Below, one piece after another: positions 33,088-44,456 of a DNA stretch of 64,000 bases; positions within the stretch are counted from its first letter, which is position 1, and every line of letters starts with the position of its first letter. A program made the translations under genes and the position numbers. This DNA is from Thalassia testudinum (taxonomy: Eukaryota; Streptophyta; Magnoliopsida; Alismatales; Hydrocharitaceae). The stretch lies in assembly GCA_037157565.1 (NCBI GenBank), contig JAZHRO010000056.1, positions 32,177,501-32,241,500 on the forward strand, given 5' to 3'. Under the pieces are notes generated by a model. It did not search any database. It had not been told where the DNA came from and saw only the letters and a program-made list of their open reading frames with translations.

Positions 33088-33127
33088 TAAGCGCTGAGTT
33101 TTACGCCATCGGCTGGGCGCAATAAGC

Positions 33128-36100
33128 TCAAGGGGAATGGAGGATATAAGATGCTTCAGCCAAATCAGTAGAAGTCACATCAATGAACGGCTTGAGTCTC
33201 TGGCCGTTCACGATGAAAGGTTCGGAATTGTGGCTGAGCGGACTGATCTCGATAGCTCCATTTCCAAAAACCTGTCGGACTAAATACGGTCCGACCCACT
33301 TGGACCTCAGCTTTCCCGGGAAAAGTTTGAGTTGGGCATCAAAGAGTAGGACCTTTTGACCAGGTTGAAAGATCTTTCTCGAGATGTGTTTGTCGTGGAA
33401 GGCTTTAACCCGCTCCATGGAGATTTGCGAGTTCTCGTACGCGTCTAGGCGTAATTCATCGATCTCGCTGATTTGGAGTTTTCTGTGGGTTCCAGCCTTG
33501 GAAAGATCTAGATTACAGTTCCGTACTTCCCAATAGGCTTTATGCTCCAGTTCTACGGGAAGGTGGCATGCCTTTCCGTACACCAGTCTAAAGGGAGACA
33601 TGCCCAATTGGGTCTTGTGGGCGGTCCTATAGGCCCACAATGCTTCCAGAAGTCGGGACGACCAGTCCTTCCTGTCAGGCCGAACAGTGACTTGCAGGAT
33701 TTTCTTGATCTCCCGATTTGATAGCTCAGCTAGACCATTTGTTTGGGGGTGGTAAGGAGTAGAGATTCGATGAGACACCCCAAATTTGGCCATAAGTGAC
33801 CTAAACTGAGCATTTGTAAAATGGGTCCTCCCATCAGAGATAATAGCACAGGGAATCCCGAACCTTGAGAAAATGTTTTGATGTATGAACTTAAGAACAA
33901 TCTTGTGATCACAGGTTCGGGTCGGTATGGCATCGATCCATTTGGACACGTAGTCCACCGCAAGCAGGATGTACTCGAAACCATCCGAAACAGGAAACGG
34001 GCCCATAAAATCAATCCCCCAGACATCGAAGATTTCGCATACGAGAATCGACTGTAAAGGCATCATGTCGCGACGGTTCATGTTGCCCAAAGTCTGGCAA
34101 CGACTGCATGCCTTACAGTGGCTGTATGCGTCCTTGAATAGTGTAGGCCAGTAGAAGCCACACTGGAGGACTTTGGATGCGGTTTTATGGCCTGAGAAAT
34201 GGCCACCGCATGCGTGGTCATGGCAGAAGGATAGGATATTGCTGATTTCCTCTTTCGGGACACATCTCCGGATGATCTGATCAGTACCTATGCGGAAGAG
34301 GTACGGGTCTTCCCAAATGTAATACTTGGCATCGGAGCGTAATTTGTCCTTCTTGGCCTTCGGCCAATCGGACGGGATCTGATGAGATGCCAAGTAATTT
34401 ACTACATTAGCAAACCATGGAAGGCTAGTACCGATAGTCAGCAGGTGCTCATCGGGAAAATGCTCAGTGATGGGTCCGGAAGGGCTAATGATCTCAGAAG
34501 GAAGACGGGACAGATGGTCGGCTACCACATTCTGCCTTCCCGCCTTGTCGCGTATCTCAAGATCGAATTCTTGCAACAGCAAGATCCATCGGATTAATCG
34601 AGGTTTCGCGTCCTTCTTTGCATGGAGATGCCTCACAGCTGTGTGATCCGAGTAGATGATGACATGGGAACCCAGAAGATACGATCGCATTTTTCAAGGG
34701 CAAATACTACGGCTAGCAGCTCTTTCTCCGTAACCGTATAGTTACGCTGAGCCTCGTCAAGTGTCTTGCTAGCGTAGTAGATGACCACGGGTTTCCCGTC
34801 AGCTTTCTGCCCCAAAACCGCTCCTACAGCGAAGTCGGATGCATCGCACATGATCTTAAAGGGTTGAGACCAATCAGGGGACTGTAGGATCGGGGCTTGG
34901 GTTACTCGGTCACACAGGATCTCAAATGCTTGAGTGCATTCCTTGGAAATTTCGAAAGGTACATCCTTGGAGAGAAGAGAAGTCAAGGGGCGCACGATTT
35001 TCGAGAAATCTGGAATGAAACGGCGGTAAAAATCGACGTGCCCTAAAAAGGAACGGATGTCCCTGATCGAGCTAGGCATAGGAAGGTGAGAAATCAGATC
35101 AACCTTAGCTCGGTCCACTTGGATGCCTTTTTATGAAATTGAGTGTCCCAGGACAATTCCCTCAGGCACCATGAAATGGCTCTTTTCCCAGGAAAGAACT
35201 AAATTCACATCGATGCACCGCCTGAGTATCTGGACCAAGTGTTGGAGGCAATCGTCGAATGATGCTCCGAAAACTGAAAAGTCATCCATGAAGACTTCCA
35301 GATAATCACCTACCATATCTGAGAATATGGCAAGCATGCATCGCTGAAAAGTAGCGGGTGCATTGCAAAGACCGAAAGGCATCCTTCGGAAAGCGTATGT
35401 TCCGAAGGGGCAGGTGAACGTGGTCTTTTCTTGGTCCTCAGGATGGATTGCCACCTGGTTATAACCGGAGTACCCGTCAAGAAAGTAGAAGAACCTATTT
35501 CCCGCAAGTTTTTCGAGAATTTGATCAATGAAGGGTAGTGGGAAATGATCCTTCTTTGTGGAGGAATTGAGTCGGCGGTAATCTATACAGACTCTCCACG
35601 AGTTGGCTAATCGGGTAGGAATGATTTCTCCGATCTCAGTCGTTATAGTGGTGAGTCCTGCCTTCTTGGGCACGACCTGAATTGGGCTCACCCAACGACT
35701 ATCGGAGATCGGGTAGATGATTCCGGCATCTAACCACTTGATGATCTCCCTTTTCACGACCTCCTGCAGATTGGGGTTAAGCGTCTCTGCATTTCACGAG
35801 AAGGTCGTGTGCCCTCTCTTGAATAGATATGATGAGTACAATAGGAGGGACTTATTCCAGTCAAATCATCGAGAGTCCACCCGATGGCTCTGCGATGTTG
35901 CTGGAGAACAGTAATCAGACGGGATTCCTGTTCGGGATTGAGGTTGGAATTGATAATCACAGGAAGGGTCTGATTAGAACCCAAAAAGATGTATTTCAAG
36001 TGAGCAGGAAGAGGCTTTAACTCGAGGATAGGGTTTTCAGCAGCAGCGGGTGGTTCAATGTAGATGTTAGGTTCAAGGGTGGGAGTTACTGGGTTGTGTA

Positions 36101-36887
36101 TGTCTGGATTCGACTCCTCTGTTTGCGGGTCAAGATCCTTCTGTGGCTGATGAGGCATAATCGAGTCATTCTGGAAGTGTGGTTCATCAACCAAAGTCCT
36201 GACGTCACAAATTTGTTCGATGACACCGCAATTGATTCCTTGTTGGGCCTTAAATATATCAATTTTCAGTGTTTGATTCCCAAATTTGAGCTCTATTTGG
36301 CCCTCCTCACAGCTAATGTTGGCTCTAGCAGTAGCCAAGAAAGGTCTCCCTAAAATGATTGGTGTATCCCTAGGGTTCTCAGGTGCGTCCATATCTAAGA
36401 CTATGAAATCTACTGGGAAATAGAAATCCCGCACTCTTACGATAACATCCTCGAGAATCCATTTTGGTGACTTTATAGATCGATCTGCTAATTGTAATGT
36501 CACCTCGGTTGGTTTTAGCTCAGATTCTTCTAGATGGTCAAGTAAGGATGTGGGTATCAGGTTTATGGATGCACCCAAGTCTAGCAATGCTCTATCAAAT
36601 TGGGTACCACCTATCTTGCAGGAAATCAGGGGAGTACCAGGATCTTTTGCCTTGGGTGGGAGTCTACTGAGGATTACAGAGCTGGCTTGCTCTGACAAAA
36701 CAATTGGGCTCCCTCCCTTGGTTCGCGGCTTACGCTGGGGTGTACATATATTCTTTAGAAATCGTGCGTAAGCTGGTACGTGGCGGATTGCATCCATCAA
36801 GGGGATGTTTATGTGGACCTGCTCAAAGAGCTTGACCAGGTCCTCCTCAGGGGCCACGGGTTTGGTAGTCTTCTTTCCCTTGGTCAA
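33128..36887 (-). pseudogene. Element B3 pol: protease, RT, RNase H, integrase
   Basis: All domains are present but in four open pieces. From 36887: linker 'TKGKKTTKPVAPEEDLVK', protease 'ALLDLGASINLIP' and '[15 protein letters not shown]'. A one-base loss near 35780 shifts the frame into RT (35757-35131, 'FMDDFSVFG'), which ends at TAA 35133-35131. The next piece (35118-34633) has the connection and RNase H ('[14 protein letters not shown]', '[14 protein letters not shown]'). A one-base deletion at about 34690 shifts it again into the last piece (34690-33128), with 'YSDHTAV', H-H-C-C ('[13 protein letters not shown]', 'CKACSRC'), 'WGIDFMGPF', '[10 protein letters not shown]' and 'LAELSNREI'. 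Catalytic residues are kept, so the lesions may be fairly recent. It is very close to B1 pol in sequence. Confidence 0.96.
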
Positions 36888-38828
36888 GGCCTCAGGAAAC
36901 GGGACCTTAGGTGGTTCTTCTAGGATAGGTCCAGGTTGTGGATCCGGGACAGGGGTGGGGACGTCCTGGATTACTGTCCTAGGCTTGGGATCAATACCCG
37001 GCTTGGAGTGGTTCGGATGAGGTGGGTCTTGGGTTTCCTTACCACTACGGGTTGTTACGGAATTAAGTCCTGCCTGGTTTTGGTTGGGATTGGGTAAGAT
37101 AACTTGTTGCTAGTAACCTGTAAAAGAAGTGGAGGCCTCTATCCCGTCAGGTGAAGGAACAGAGGGGGCCTGATAAATCATATGGGCATGGCCCGGGTTT
37201 GGGTTCGTAACGCGCTTCTGGGTCGGCACGTTATTTGGGTTAGGAAGGGGTTGGGAAGGGAGTGTGCCTGGCTGGCGAGAATTTGCCAACTGGGCCAATT
37301 GAGTCCTAACCTCTGTAAGTTCGTCCTTATGTTTTTTTTGAATAGCCGCATTCGTTCTTTGAATGTCAGCTAGAGTCTGAAGGATTAGGGACATTTGATC
37401 CTGATTTGGCCCTGATGGATAAGTAGGGTTGGGCCGAGGCTGAGGCGGCTGGTAATGACTAGAGGGCTGTGGGCGGGACTGAAAAGGTGGTCTTTGGATT
37501 TGGGAATTTCCTGCCCACTGAAAATTGGGATGGTTTCGCCATCCAGGGTTGTAGGTGTTGGAGAATGGGTCGTTCTGGATGGCATTGAGGTCCTCGCAGG
37601 TCTGAGCAACCTCTAGAGAATCAGGGAAAGGGGGAATGGAATTTCCTGGGCTGGTATAGATAGGATCGGGTGATCCTCTGATCCGAGAATCAGATGGGGA
37701 TGGATATGGATCCATCCTAGGGGAAGATCGGTGGAGAATGTTTTGCACAGTCTCCTGTGTGGAAGGAGGTTGTGCAAAGGAGTTACGCGTAGAGGTGGCT
37801 CGCTGCAAGTGCTGAGTTAGCTCATCCACCTTCTTCTCAATGATTGAAACCTTGTCCAATCGACTGGCCATTAATTCCAGGTCGACTGATGCGGACAGGC
37901 TCTGCGTCTCATGTGCTCCCCTAAGATTCATCGCTGCGCGGGTATTCGTCCTGTCGAATAATCCCATGGAGTCATTGTTGATGGAGTTCTCGCACATGTT
38001 TTCGAGAATCTCCCACACGGTGTCTTCATGTTGACCCATGATATTTCCTCCGCAAGTTGCGTTGACGAAAAGGCGGATGTCCTCACGGAGTCCCTGGTAA
38101 AAAGATTGGACCTGTTCCCATTTAGGAACTCCGTGATGGGGGCACTTTCGCATGAGATCCTGAAAACGATCCCATGCCTCGTGGAGAGGTTCTCCTGATT
38201 GTTGAGTGAAGTGCGTAATCTGATGGCGCAAGGCGTTGGTCCGACCAACGGGAAAAAACTTTTTCAAAAATTCGGATTGAAGTTCTTCCCAAGTGTTGAT
38301 CGGCCGGGTCTGAGTTTGATACCAATGGGCGGCCTTGTCCATAAGAGAAAAGAAGAACATCTTCATGAGAAGAATATCCCGATTTTGCGCATATGACCCA
38401 AAAGTTTGGGCCAGATGCTTTAGCTGTTTGATGTGCTGGAAGGGATCTTCGGAATTAAGCCCATGGAATTTAGGTATAGCATGAATCATGTTGGGTTTCA
38501 ATTCGGAATCAGGTACCAGTCGGGATTCTGACTCGAGGCTCAATAGCCACCGCAGCAGGATTGTAGTGGTCCCGCATCATAGGACGCTATGGTGGGTGCA
38601 CGAAGTTTTGGAAGAGGTCATTGAGTCGCTGGAGCTAGTGCTCCAGATTGTTTTCTTCCTCAACTGGCTGAGCCATGATGGGGGAAGAAGAAGAACTTGG
38701 TTCTGAATCAGAAGAGAGAATAATGTGAGGGGTTGCTGCACAAACACGGGCGTCGAGGCTTGGCCTTGACGAGAGTGAATTTCGAAAGGAGGTCTTAAGG
38801 GTGGTCTTAAGGACCTTCTACCGTACAT
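36888..38828 (-). pseudogene. Element B3 gag
   Basis: The start is ATG 38828 ('MYGRRSLRPPLRPPFEIHS'). A frameshift within the first ~80 codons separates this from the main frame, 38543-37110 (477 codons). That frame carries the capsid ('TWEELQSEFLKKFFPVGRTNAL', 'LHEAWDRFQDLMRKCPHHGVPKWEQVQSFYQGL'), a coiled-coil-like stretch ('LDKVSIIEKKVDELTQHLQ') and 'SNTYNPGWRNHPNFQW', then Pro/Gln-rich sequence. TAG at 37112-37110 replaces a Gln codon, after which the same frame continues into the protease linker. As in B1, no zinc knuckle is visible. Confidence 0.95.
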
Positions 38829-39740
38829 GCACTGTTGGAAGGGATGAGTTTAGAAGGTACTGGACCCAATCAAGACACCCAAAAATGTGTTGGGTGACTA
38901 TAGAGGTCCGGGGCAGATGGACCCCTTAATCAGAAAGATCGTCCACCTGAGAATTACCTGGGCAACCAGAGAGGGAGAGTCCCGCAAAGACCCCTACACG
39001 GTAGAGCGTCCCCACGGGTTACAGGGTTTCCCCCACCCGACCTCTCTTGTCACTACGGTTCCAGGTAGACCAGAATGGGGATCTTGACCTCTTAAGTCTA
39101 CCAATTTTTACTTTAAGATCAGGGTGCTTAAGATTTCACTTGAACTTTTAGTTTTTTTTTTTAGTGCAAAGAGTGACCTAATTTAAGGTTGGTTGACCCA
39201 AGGGGGCAACTTTACCTCTTGTTTCCTTTGAGAGTTTTTGGGTCTTGTCTTTTAGGGTTCAAGTGTTTAGAGAGCCAATTGTTTTGGGTTTTTCTTTGAA
39301 TAGGTATTTTCAGACAAGGGCTTGGGCACACTTCATTTGGTTTTCTCAATTCTTGCTTAAGGAGTGTGTCTCTAAATCCCTAGTGTTGGATCCTAGGTTG
39401 GCTCTACTTGGTCCAGTTAGCTCTTGTTGGGTAATTAGGGCTCAAGCAAGAATGTGTTAGCCCTTAAATACCCTTAATAGTGTGCAGTAATAATGGGTTG
39501 AAAACATGCAACTTTTGATGGTTACTAAGTATGGAAGACAGGTTAGCCCTATATTGCTTGTTCTTTTCTTTTCCTCCTCTTTAGAGTTTAGTGGCTAATA
39601 GCGAGAGGAGAAAATTACCTGTCCTCGGAGTGGTTGTCGTGCGGTTGCTTGTCTTCTTGATTTCCTGTAGCTGCACCAAAGAGAGGAGATTATCAGAAAC
39701 TAAAAGAAACAGGAATGTTTACCTCTAGAATAGCCGTTGC
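38829..39740 (-). other. Element B3 5' leader
   Basis: Non-coding and homologous to the B1 and B2 leaders, including 'gggagagtcccgcaaagacc' near 38975. No gene seen. Confidence 0.85.
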
Positions 39741-39758
39741 TCCCCGGCAACGGCGCCA
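39741..39758 (-). other. Element B3 primer-binding site, perfect
   Basis: The plus strand reads 'tccccggcaacggcgcca', an exact match to the end of plant tRNA-Asp as I know it. It lies 5 bp from the LTR start at 39764. Confidence 0.95.
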
Positions 39759-39763
39759 AAAAC

Positions 39764-42521
39764 TGGTGACGACCTTCCTCTATAGTTCTACTATTTCGTC
39801 GTAGTATAGTATAGAGAAGTGATTACCAGTTTAATACAATTTGTTACTCGGAAATAAAAGAGTTCCCAAGGTCGAACTCAGGGAGCAAACTGTATTCTAG
39901 AGATACAAATTCTTATTACAAAAATATTACAAAAATAAAGAGAGAGAGAGAGAGGGAGAGATAAAAATTTGGTTTCTTCTTTCTTCCTCTTTGTTTTCTA
40001 TTCTCTTTTGCTTTTGGTTTTTCTTCTTTGTTTATCTCCTGGTGGTCTTCTTCTTTTGCCTTCTGTTCTTCTTATTTCTTCTCTTCTTCAGAGCTCCTCA
40101 TCTTCTTTTCTTTCAGTTCTGCCTTTCTTCTTTCTGCCTCAGCTGTAAAGCTTTTCTTCTTGCGGTCCCTTGCTCAGCGGCACGGCTTCTTCGTTCCCCT
40201 TCTTTCTCTGCAGTCCTTTTACTACAGGGCGTCGTCTGATTTTCCAATCAGACGACTTAAATCGCCGCTGCTACAGTGCTCCACCTTCTTTCATTCTTTG
40301 TCGGCCTTCTTCTTCTCTTCTTCCACGGTTCTTCTTCTTTGTTTACCTGTGCCTGCACACTTCAAAGTTTACGTCAGTGGGCAAAACCTACTCTACCCCC
40401 CCCCCCGCGTCACTCTCTCTCAGAATTCGCTCTTAGGAAAGCTCTCCCAGAGCAACCGGGTAAATCGGGTACGCGGGTCGCGCCCGGGTCCAGGCCCACC
40501 GGCGTGCGGTGGTGGGCGAGGAGTGCAGGTCTGGCTAATCGAGTCGGAGCCAGGTCCACGGGGTGTGAGCGCGGACGAGGCCGGGTAATCGGGAGGGTGA
40601 AGGGGACCTCACCCCGTGTGCTGAGGCGATAAGGCTTATTCACAAAAACAATTTAAACGGTGAAAGAGTTGCGAGGCTTACCGATGTGGGACTAAACTGA
40701 GGCCTCTCCTCGCGTGCGCCTGCTGGAAGACCGCGGCCTTGCTTCTGCAGCTGCAGCTTCGATTTTCGTCGGTTGCTGGCTGGCTGCCTTCGCAGGAGTC
40801 TCCGTAATCCGCAGCAGCTGGAAACCTGGAGTCCTCAAGCCTGGAGCGTGGGAGAAGCTGCTTCAATGTGGCGTCAATGGCGGTCGAGCCTCAGAACCTG
40901 TCGAACACGAATATGGCCTCTCGGCCTGATCAAACTACTGGGGAACCTTCGCCGTGGCACTGCGAAGGTGTTGAGCTGTGCGGCAAGCTGCAAGGCGGTG
41001 TCTAGCGGCAGCCCTAGGGCGGACTGCAACCGGAGAAATGGGTTTGTTTGGGGGAGCGTTACGGAGGTGTGGAGTGGCAGTGGAGGGGTGGGGGGTGCTC
41101 AGTGTGATGAGGCGGAGGTTCGGTGAGGGTCGGCTAGGTGTGTGAGGCTGTGGAGCGATGGGGGCGTCTCGCCGGAGGGTGGCCGGAGACGAAGGGGGTG
41201 ACGATGGTCAGGGTCGGTCGAGGGCTTAATTGAACAAATTGAAACCGGGAAAAGAAAGAGGAGAGGAAGGGAAGTAGTTCTAACTTACTTGCAGGGACGA
41301 AGGGGGAGCAGCAGGGCGACAGTCGTATCGACTGTCGCCGGAGAAGAAGATGCCCAGGGGAAGGGGCGGCGGCGAGGAGAGGGCCGGAGAGGCGCGCGCT
41401 GGGTGCGGCGCGGCCCGTGTAGAGAGAGGGAGGACAACCCTGCAGCTGGTAGTACGGCAGAGCGACGAGGAGGAAGAGGAGAGGCCGCCGGAGCTGGAAG
41501 GCTTCCTGTCGGAGTGGGAAGAGAGGAAGTGGGGGTCTTTCTCCGTGAGGACCGAGCTCCCTCGAACGGTGGAGCGACGGGGGGTACTTATAGGGTAGAA
41601 TCAGAGAGGAGGGCAGAGGGAGACGACGTGTCTCCCTCGCCGGAGGACGCCGGAGATGGAGACCCATACCGTCCGTGCATTCGCACGGCCGGTATGATGG
41701 GTTGCAGCGACCAGGGGGTGTTCCTGCGACGGCTGACGACGCAGGGCACCCCCGGTTTACTTGCCAGACCCTCCCCCTTACCCTGCGCGGCGCCATGCTC
41801 TGCGCAAGGTCGCCGGAGCATGGTGCTGGTCAGGTTTTGGCAGGAGGGACCTGAATGCAAAGAACGAAGGAGAGTTAGGGGCAGAAATGTGAGGGTTCAA
41901 AAGTTGAGGGCCAAAAAGTAAATAAATGAGGACCAAAGTGTAAAGTTGGTCAAGAAGGTTTCCTCTTAGGCTTAAGTTTTTATACATGACTAATTGGGGC
42001 CTAAGGATTAAGATGGTGAATTTTATTTCCAGATTAAACCTTGTTTGACTGGTCAATTTACGCAAAAACCCAAATTAAGTTGTTAATTGGGCATGGTTCT
42101 CAATGTAGGTCAAAATGGGTTCCTAAGGCCAAATTGAAGGTTCTAAACCCTAGAGATTATTTTTTTATGAATTTTAGAGGGTTTAGTTGATTTTTTTCTC
42201 TGCCTCGAACCTCGTGTTTTTAAGTGGGTTTGTTTTTAGGGTTACAGGATGTCATTTAATTCCTTGGAGTTGCTGTAGCCCTTATTGAATCATCTCATCC
42301 CACTTTTCCTCTTATTAGGTTTCTTTGACCTATGTTTGGACCCTGAGTTACCCTGTTTTCAGATTGGATTGGTGAAATTGCATTTTTACCCCTTAGTTTC
42401 TGTTTTCTTTGCGAACTCAGAATCTCTCTGAGTTAAGCCTTTCCTTGAGTTATGTAGGAGCTTTTATCCTTTGTATTAGGTCAAAATGAGCTAGTTATGG
42501 CTCATGATGAGGTTCTCATCA
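39764..42521 (-). mobile_element. Element B3 right (5') LTR
   Basis: A 2,758-bp LTR starts TGGTGACGACC and ends TTCTCATCA, then TSD 'gggac' (42522-42526). It contains the same features as the left LTR, plus a ~21-bp insertion relative to it near 40316-40336 ('cttcttccacggttcttc' area). Confidence 0.96.
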
Positions 42522-42737
42522 GGGACTCTCCCTCCCTGGTTGCCCAGGTATTTCTCAGGTGGACGATCTTCGGATCCAGGGGTCCATCAGCCCCGAACCT
42601 CCATAGTCATCCAAACATCTTTTGGGTCTCTTGATTGGGTCAAGAACATCTCCAGTCCTGCATCTTTTCTCTTTAGAGCACACACACTCATTTTCAGTGG
42701 GACTCGTTATTCAGATCTGATCGCTTCATAACACATC
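42522..42737 (+). other. Element B2 5' leader, second part
   Basis: The leader resumes after B3 with 'gggactctccctccctggttgcc', the reverse complement of the B1 leader near 23020. It runs to the first ATG of the B2 frame. The gag start present in B1, B3 and A ('RRSLR') is absent; homology to the other elements stops close to here. Confidence 0.85.
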
Positions 42738-43124
42738 TTGAGTCAAACTCTGATCTTGATTCCACCACCTGATCCAAATATGCAGCCAAACCACCTAGGA
42801 CTACCATTCAAGAAACCTGAATACCAGAGATCCATGAGAGATAAAATGATTGAGGATGCCATGCGATTTTATGAAAATGAAGAAACCTCAACAACAGTAG
42901 GAAACATTCAGGTTGATGTCCCAACAACCACAACCTTTGTCATAACTTGTGCCCAAGTATTATTAGCAGAAGCCAACAAAGGATCAACCCGTGACTTGCT
43001 CATTACTGCGTACATTGAGATAGAAAAATTGCATAATAGTGAATACCTTCAATGTATGACAAATCCTCAACTTTGGAAGCAACACCAAGATAGTCTTGAA
43101 AAACGGGAAGAGATAATGAGATAA
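42738..43124 (+). CDS. B2 unknown ORF, N-terminal part (128 aa)
   Basis: I do not recognise this protein. It stands where gag would begin in the related elements but has none of the Gag motifs. The frame opens at ATG 42738; an ATG at 42780 ('MQPNHLGLPF') is an alternative start. Residues from about 28 look helical and charged ('RSMRDKMIEDAMRFYENEE', 'ANKGSTRDLLITAYIEIEKL'). It ends in TAA 43122-43124. The final bases include a perfect 8-bp tandem repeat (gataatga twice, 43112-43127). With one repeat unit the frame would run straight on into the next frame, so this is best read as the first part of one longer protein (about 560 aa) broken by a duplication. No membrane segment or signal peptide. 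Function unknown. Confidence 0.6.
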   Translation: MSQTLILIPPPDPNMQPNHLGLPFKKPEYQRSMRDKMIEDAMRFYENEETSTTVGNIQVDVPTTTTFVITCAQVLLAEANKGSTRDLLITAYIEIEKLHNSEYLQCMTNPQLWKQHQDSLEKREEIMR

Positions 43125-44419
43125 TGAGATTAATAAAACAAGTGATTGATCAGAAATACCCGTACATACCACCAACAGAGGATGAGCTATCTTGGAACAA
43201 CATCGAGGATAAATCTGACCTCGGGTTTGAGGTACAAAATGGTTGTGGATTCCCAACCCAGATGGAGTATAATGCACCTGATATTGGAGAAGGTTGGGAA
43301 GCTCCAAATGCAGGAAAAGACCATTATGAGCCCATTTTAGAATCCCAAGACTCCTGCAAGTATGAGAGTAGAACTGAACCTCTCGAGGGTGTAAATTCCG
43401 TCCCTTATTCTGATAAGGTGGCCCTCGAAGGTTATTCAGACCTAAATTCTAGTAATTCAACCCACATCCTAAGCCTAGAACCTAGATCTGAAACATATTT
43501 TGAAGATTTCAAGCCCCCAGATGAAGAAAATCAATCTCTTAATGAAGAATATGATTTTGGGCCTCGATTTGATGAATATCCCTCGTCAACCTCCTCAGAG
43601 GAACGAATCGATTTTGCGGAAGTCATGCCAATCTACGACACAGAAATCGAGGAGTTGGACGAGCAGGGTTTCAATTGGGTCTGCCCTACTAGCTTAGAAT
43701 CTGAGCCTCTACCAGATAAGGATACCCTTTTAAGCTCAGAATTAACATTTAGGCTAGATCCCACTCAGGCTACTGAATATACAACATATGATTTATTCTA
43801 TGGTGGAACTCATGATCTAGAATCTCATTCAAACTTTGATTTTCGCAAACTCTCCGACGATCTCGAATCTGACCATAACATCGGAGAAAATCTGTCTCCT
43901 GATTATAACATGTCAATCTTCTTTGAAGCCACCTGCTCCACATATACAGAACCAATCAAAACCCGTTCCCCACCCCGACCCGCAACCGGACTCAATTTCT
44001 ATTCCGATTCACCTCTCACTGAGCCGTTTGCAGATAATTCAACTCCATATCTAGACCAGGTATCGGGTACTGATCAGACCACAAATCAGGAGCCTCCATC
44101 CTTTGATCTCCTCTGTAGGGATTCCACACCTTACATGGATAATTTTTCGGAACCCTATTTTGACCAGGCTGATTCGACTCAGCCTGAACCCGAGTTTTCA
44201 CTTCCATATCCATCAGAACGTCACTGCATATGGTGGGTTCCGCATCTGCTGATCTACATCTATCAACCCACCAGACTTATTGGGTTCGGGCTGCATCATC
44301 AACCCACTGATTGCAACAAGCACCTGGTTGGACCAACCAGGCTCTTAATCAAGGTGCTTGTTTTCCAAAACTACATTGATTTGACCACTCCCTCTCCACC
44401 CCATTTTCTGCTCGGCTGA
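43124..44419 (+). CDS. B2 unknown ORF, C-terminal part (431 aa, acidic)
   Basis: Overlaps the previous stop by one base (TAATG). The first ~330 residues are strongly acidic, rich in Asp, Glu, Ser, Pro and aromatic residues, and likely disordered, with loose repeats such as 'STPYLDQ', 'STPYMDNFSEPYFDQ' and 'YFEDFKPPDEEN'. The last ~70 residues differ in make-up, with a short hydrophobic run ('WWVPHLLIYIY') too short to be a sure membrane span. The stop is 22 nt before the conserved ACGGG/CCCGT hairpin, the place where pol ends in B3, so the frame fills the whole gag-pol slot. No RT, integrase, protease or zinc finger motif is visible. It could be a captured host fragment, a relic of an extra retrotransposon ORF, or a protein kept by the non-autonomous family. 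Function unknown. Confidence 0.6.
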   Translation: MRLIKQVIDQKYPYIPPTEDELSWNNIEDKSDLGFEVQNGCGFPTQMEYNAPDIGEGWEAPNAGKDHYEPILESQDSCKYESRTEPLEGVNSVPYSDKVALEGYSDLNSSNSTHILSLEPRSETYFEDFKPPDEENQSLNEEYDFGPRFDEYPSSTSSEERIDFAEVMPIYDTEIEELDEQGFNWVCPTSLESEPLPDKDTLLSSELTFRLDPTQATEYTTYDLFYGGTHDLESHSNFDFRKLSDDLESDHNIGENLSPDYNMSIFFEATCSTYTEPIKTRSPPRPATGLNFYSDSPLTEPFADNSTPYLDQVSGTDQTTNQEPPSFDLLCRDSTPYMDNFSEPYFDQADSTQPEPEFSLPYPSERHCIWWVPHLLIYIYQPTRLIGFGLHHQPTDCNKHLVGPTRLLIKVLVFQNYIDLTTPSPPHFLLG

Positions 44420-44440
44420 AGGCATTAAATTTAGCGCTTA

Positions 44441-44456
44441 ACGGGAGGCAACCCGT
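44441..44456 (+). other. Hairpin ACGGG-AGGCAA-CCCGT after the B2 ORF
   Basis: Perfect 5-bp arms with a 6-nt loop, 22 nt after the stop codon. See B3 (33072-33087) and C (51325-51342). Confidence 0.78.

Larger units (their letters stand above)
31563..33127 (-). other. Element B3 3' non-coding region with polypurine tract
   Basis: The tract complement 'tacccccatgc' (31563-31573) abuts the LTR, and a second C-rich tract lies near 32841-32855. The region has ~50-nt repeats (about 32000-32155), a 50-nt hairpin (32170-32219), the 18-nt inverted repeat (32498-32515) and the ACGGG/CCCGT hairpin (33072-33087), which lies about 41 nt after the pol stop. There is no env-like frame. Confidence 0.85.

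Noticed and set aside
39741..39758. A tRNA gene fragment
   Set aside because: It is only the 18-nt complement of a tRNA 3' end next to an LTR, that is, a primer-binding site. No tRNA body is present.
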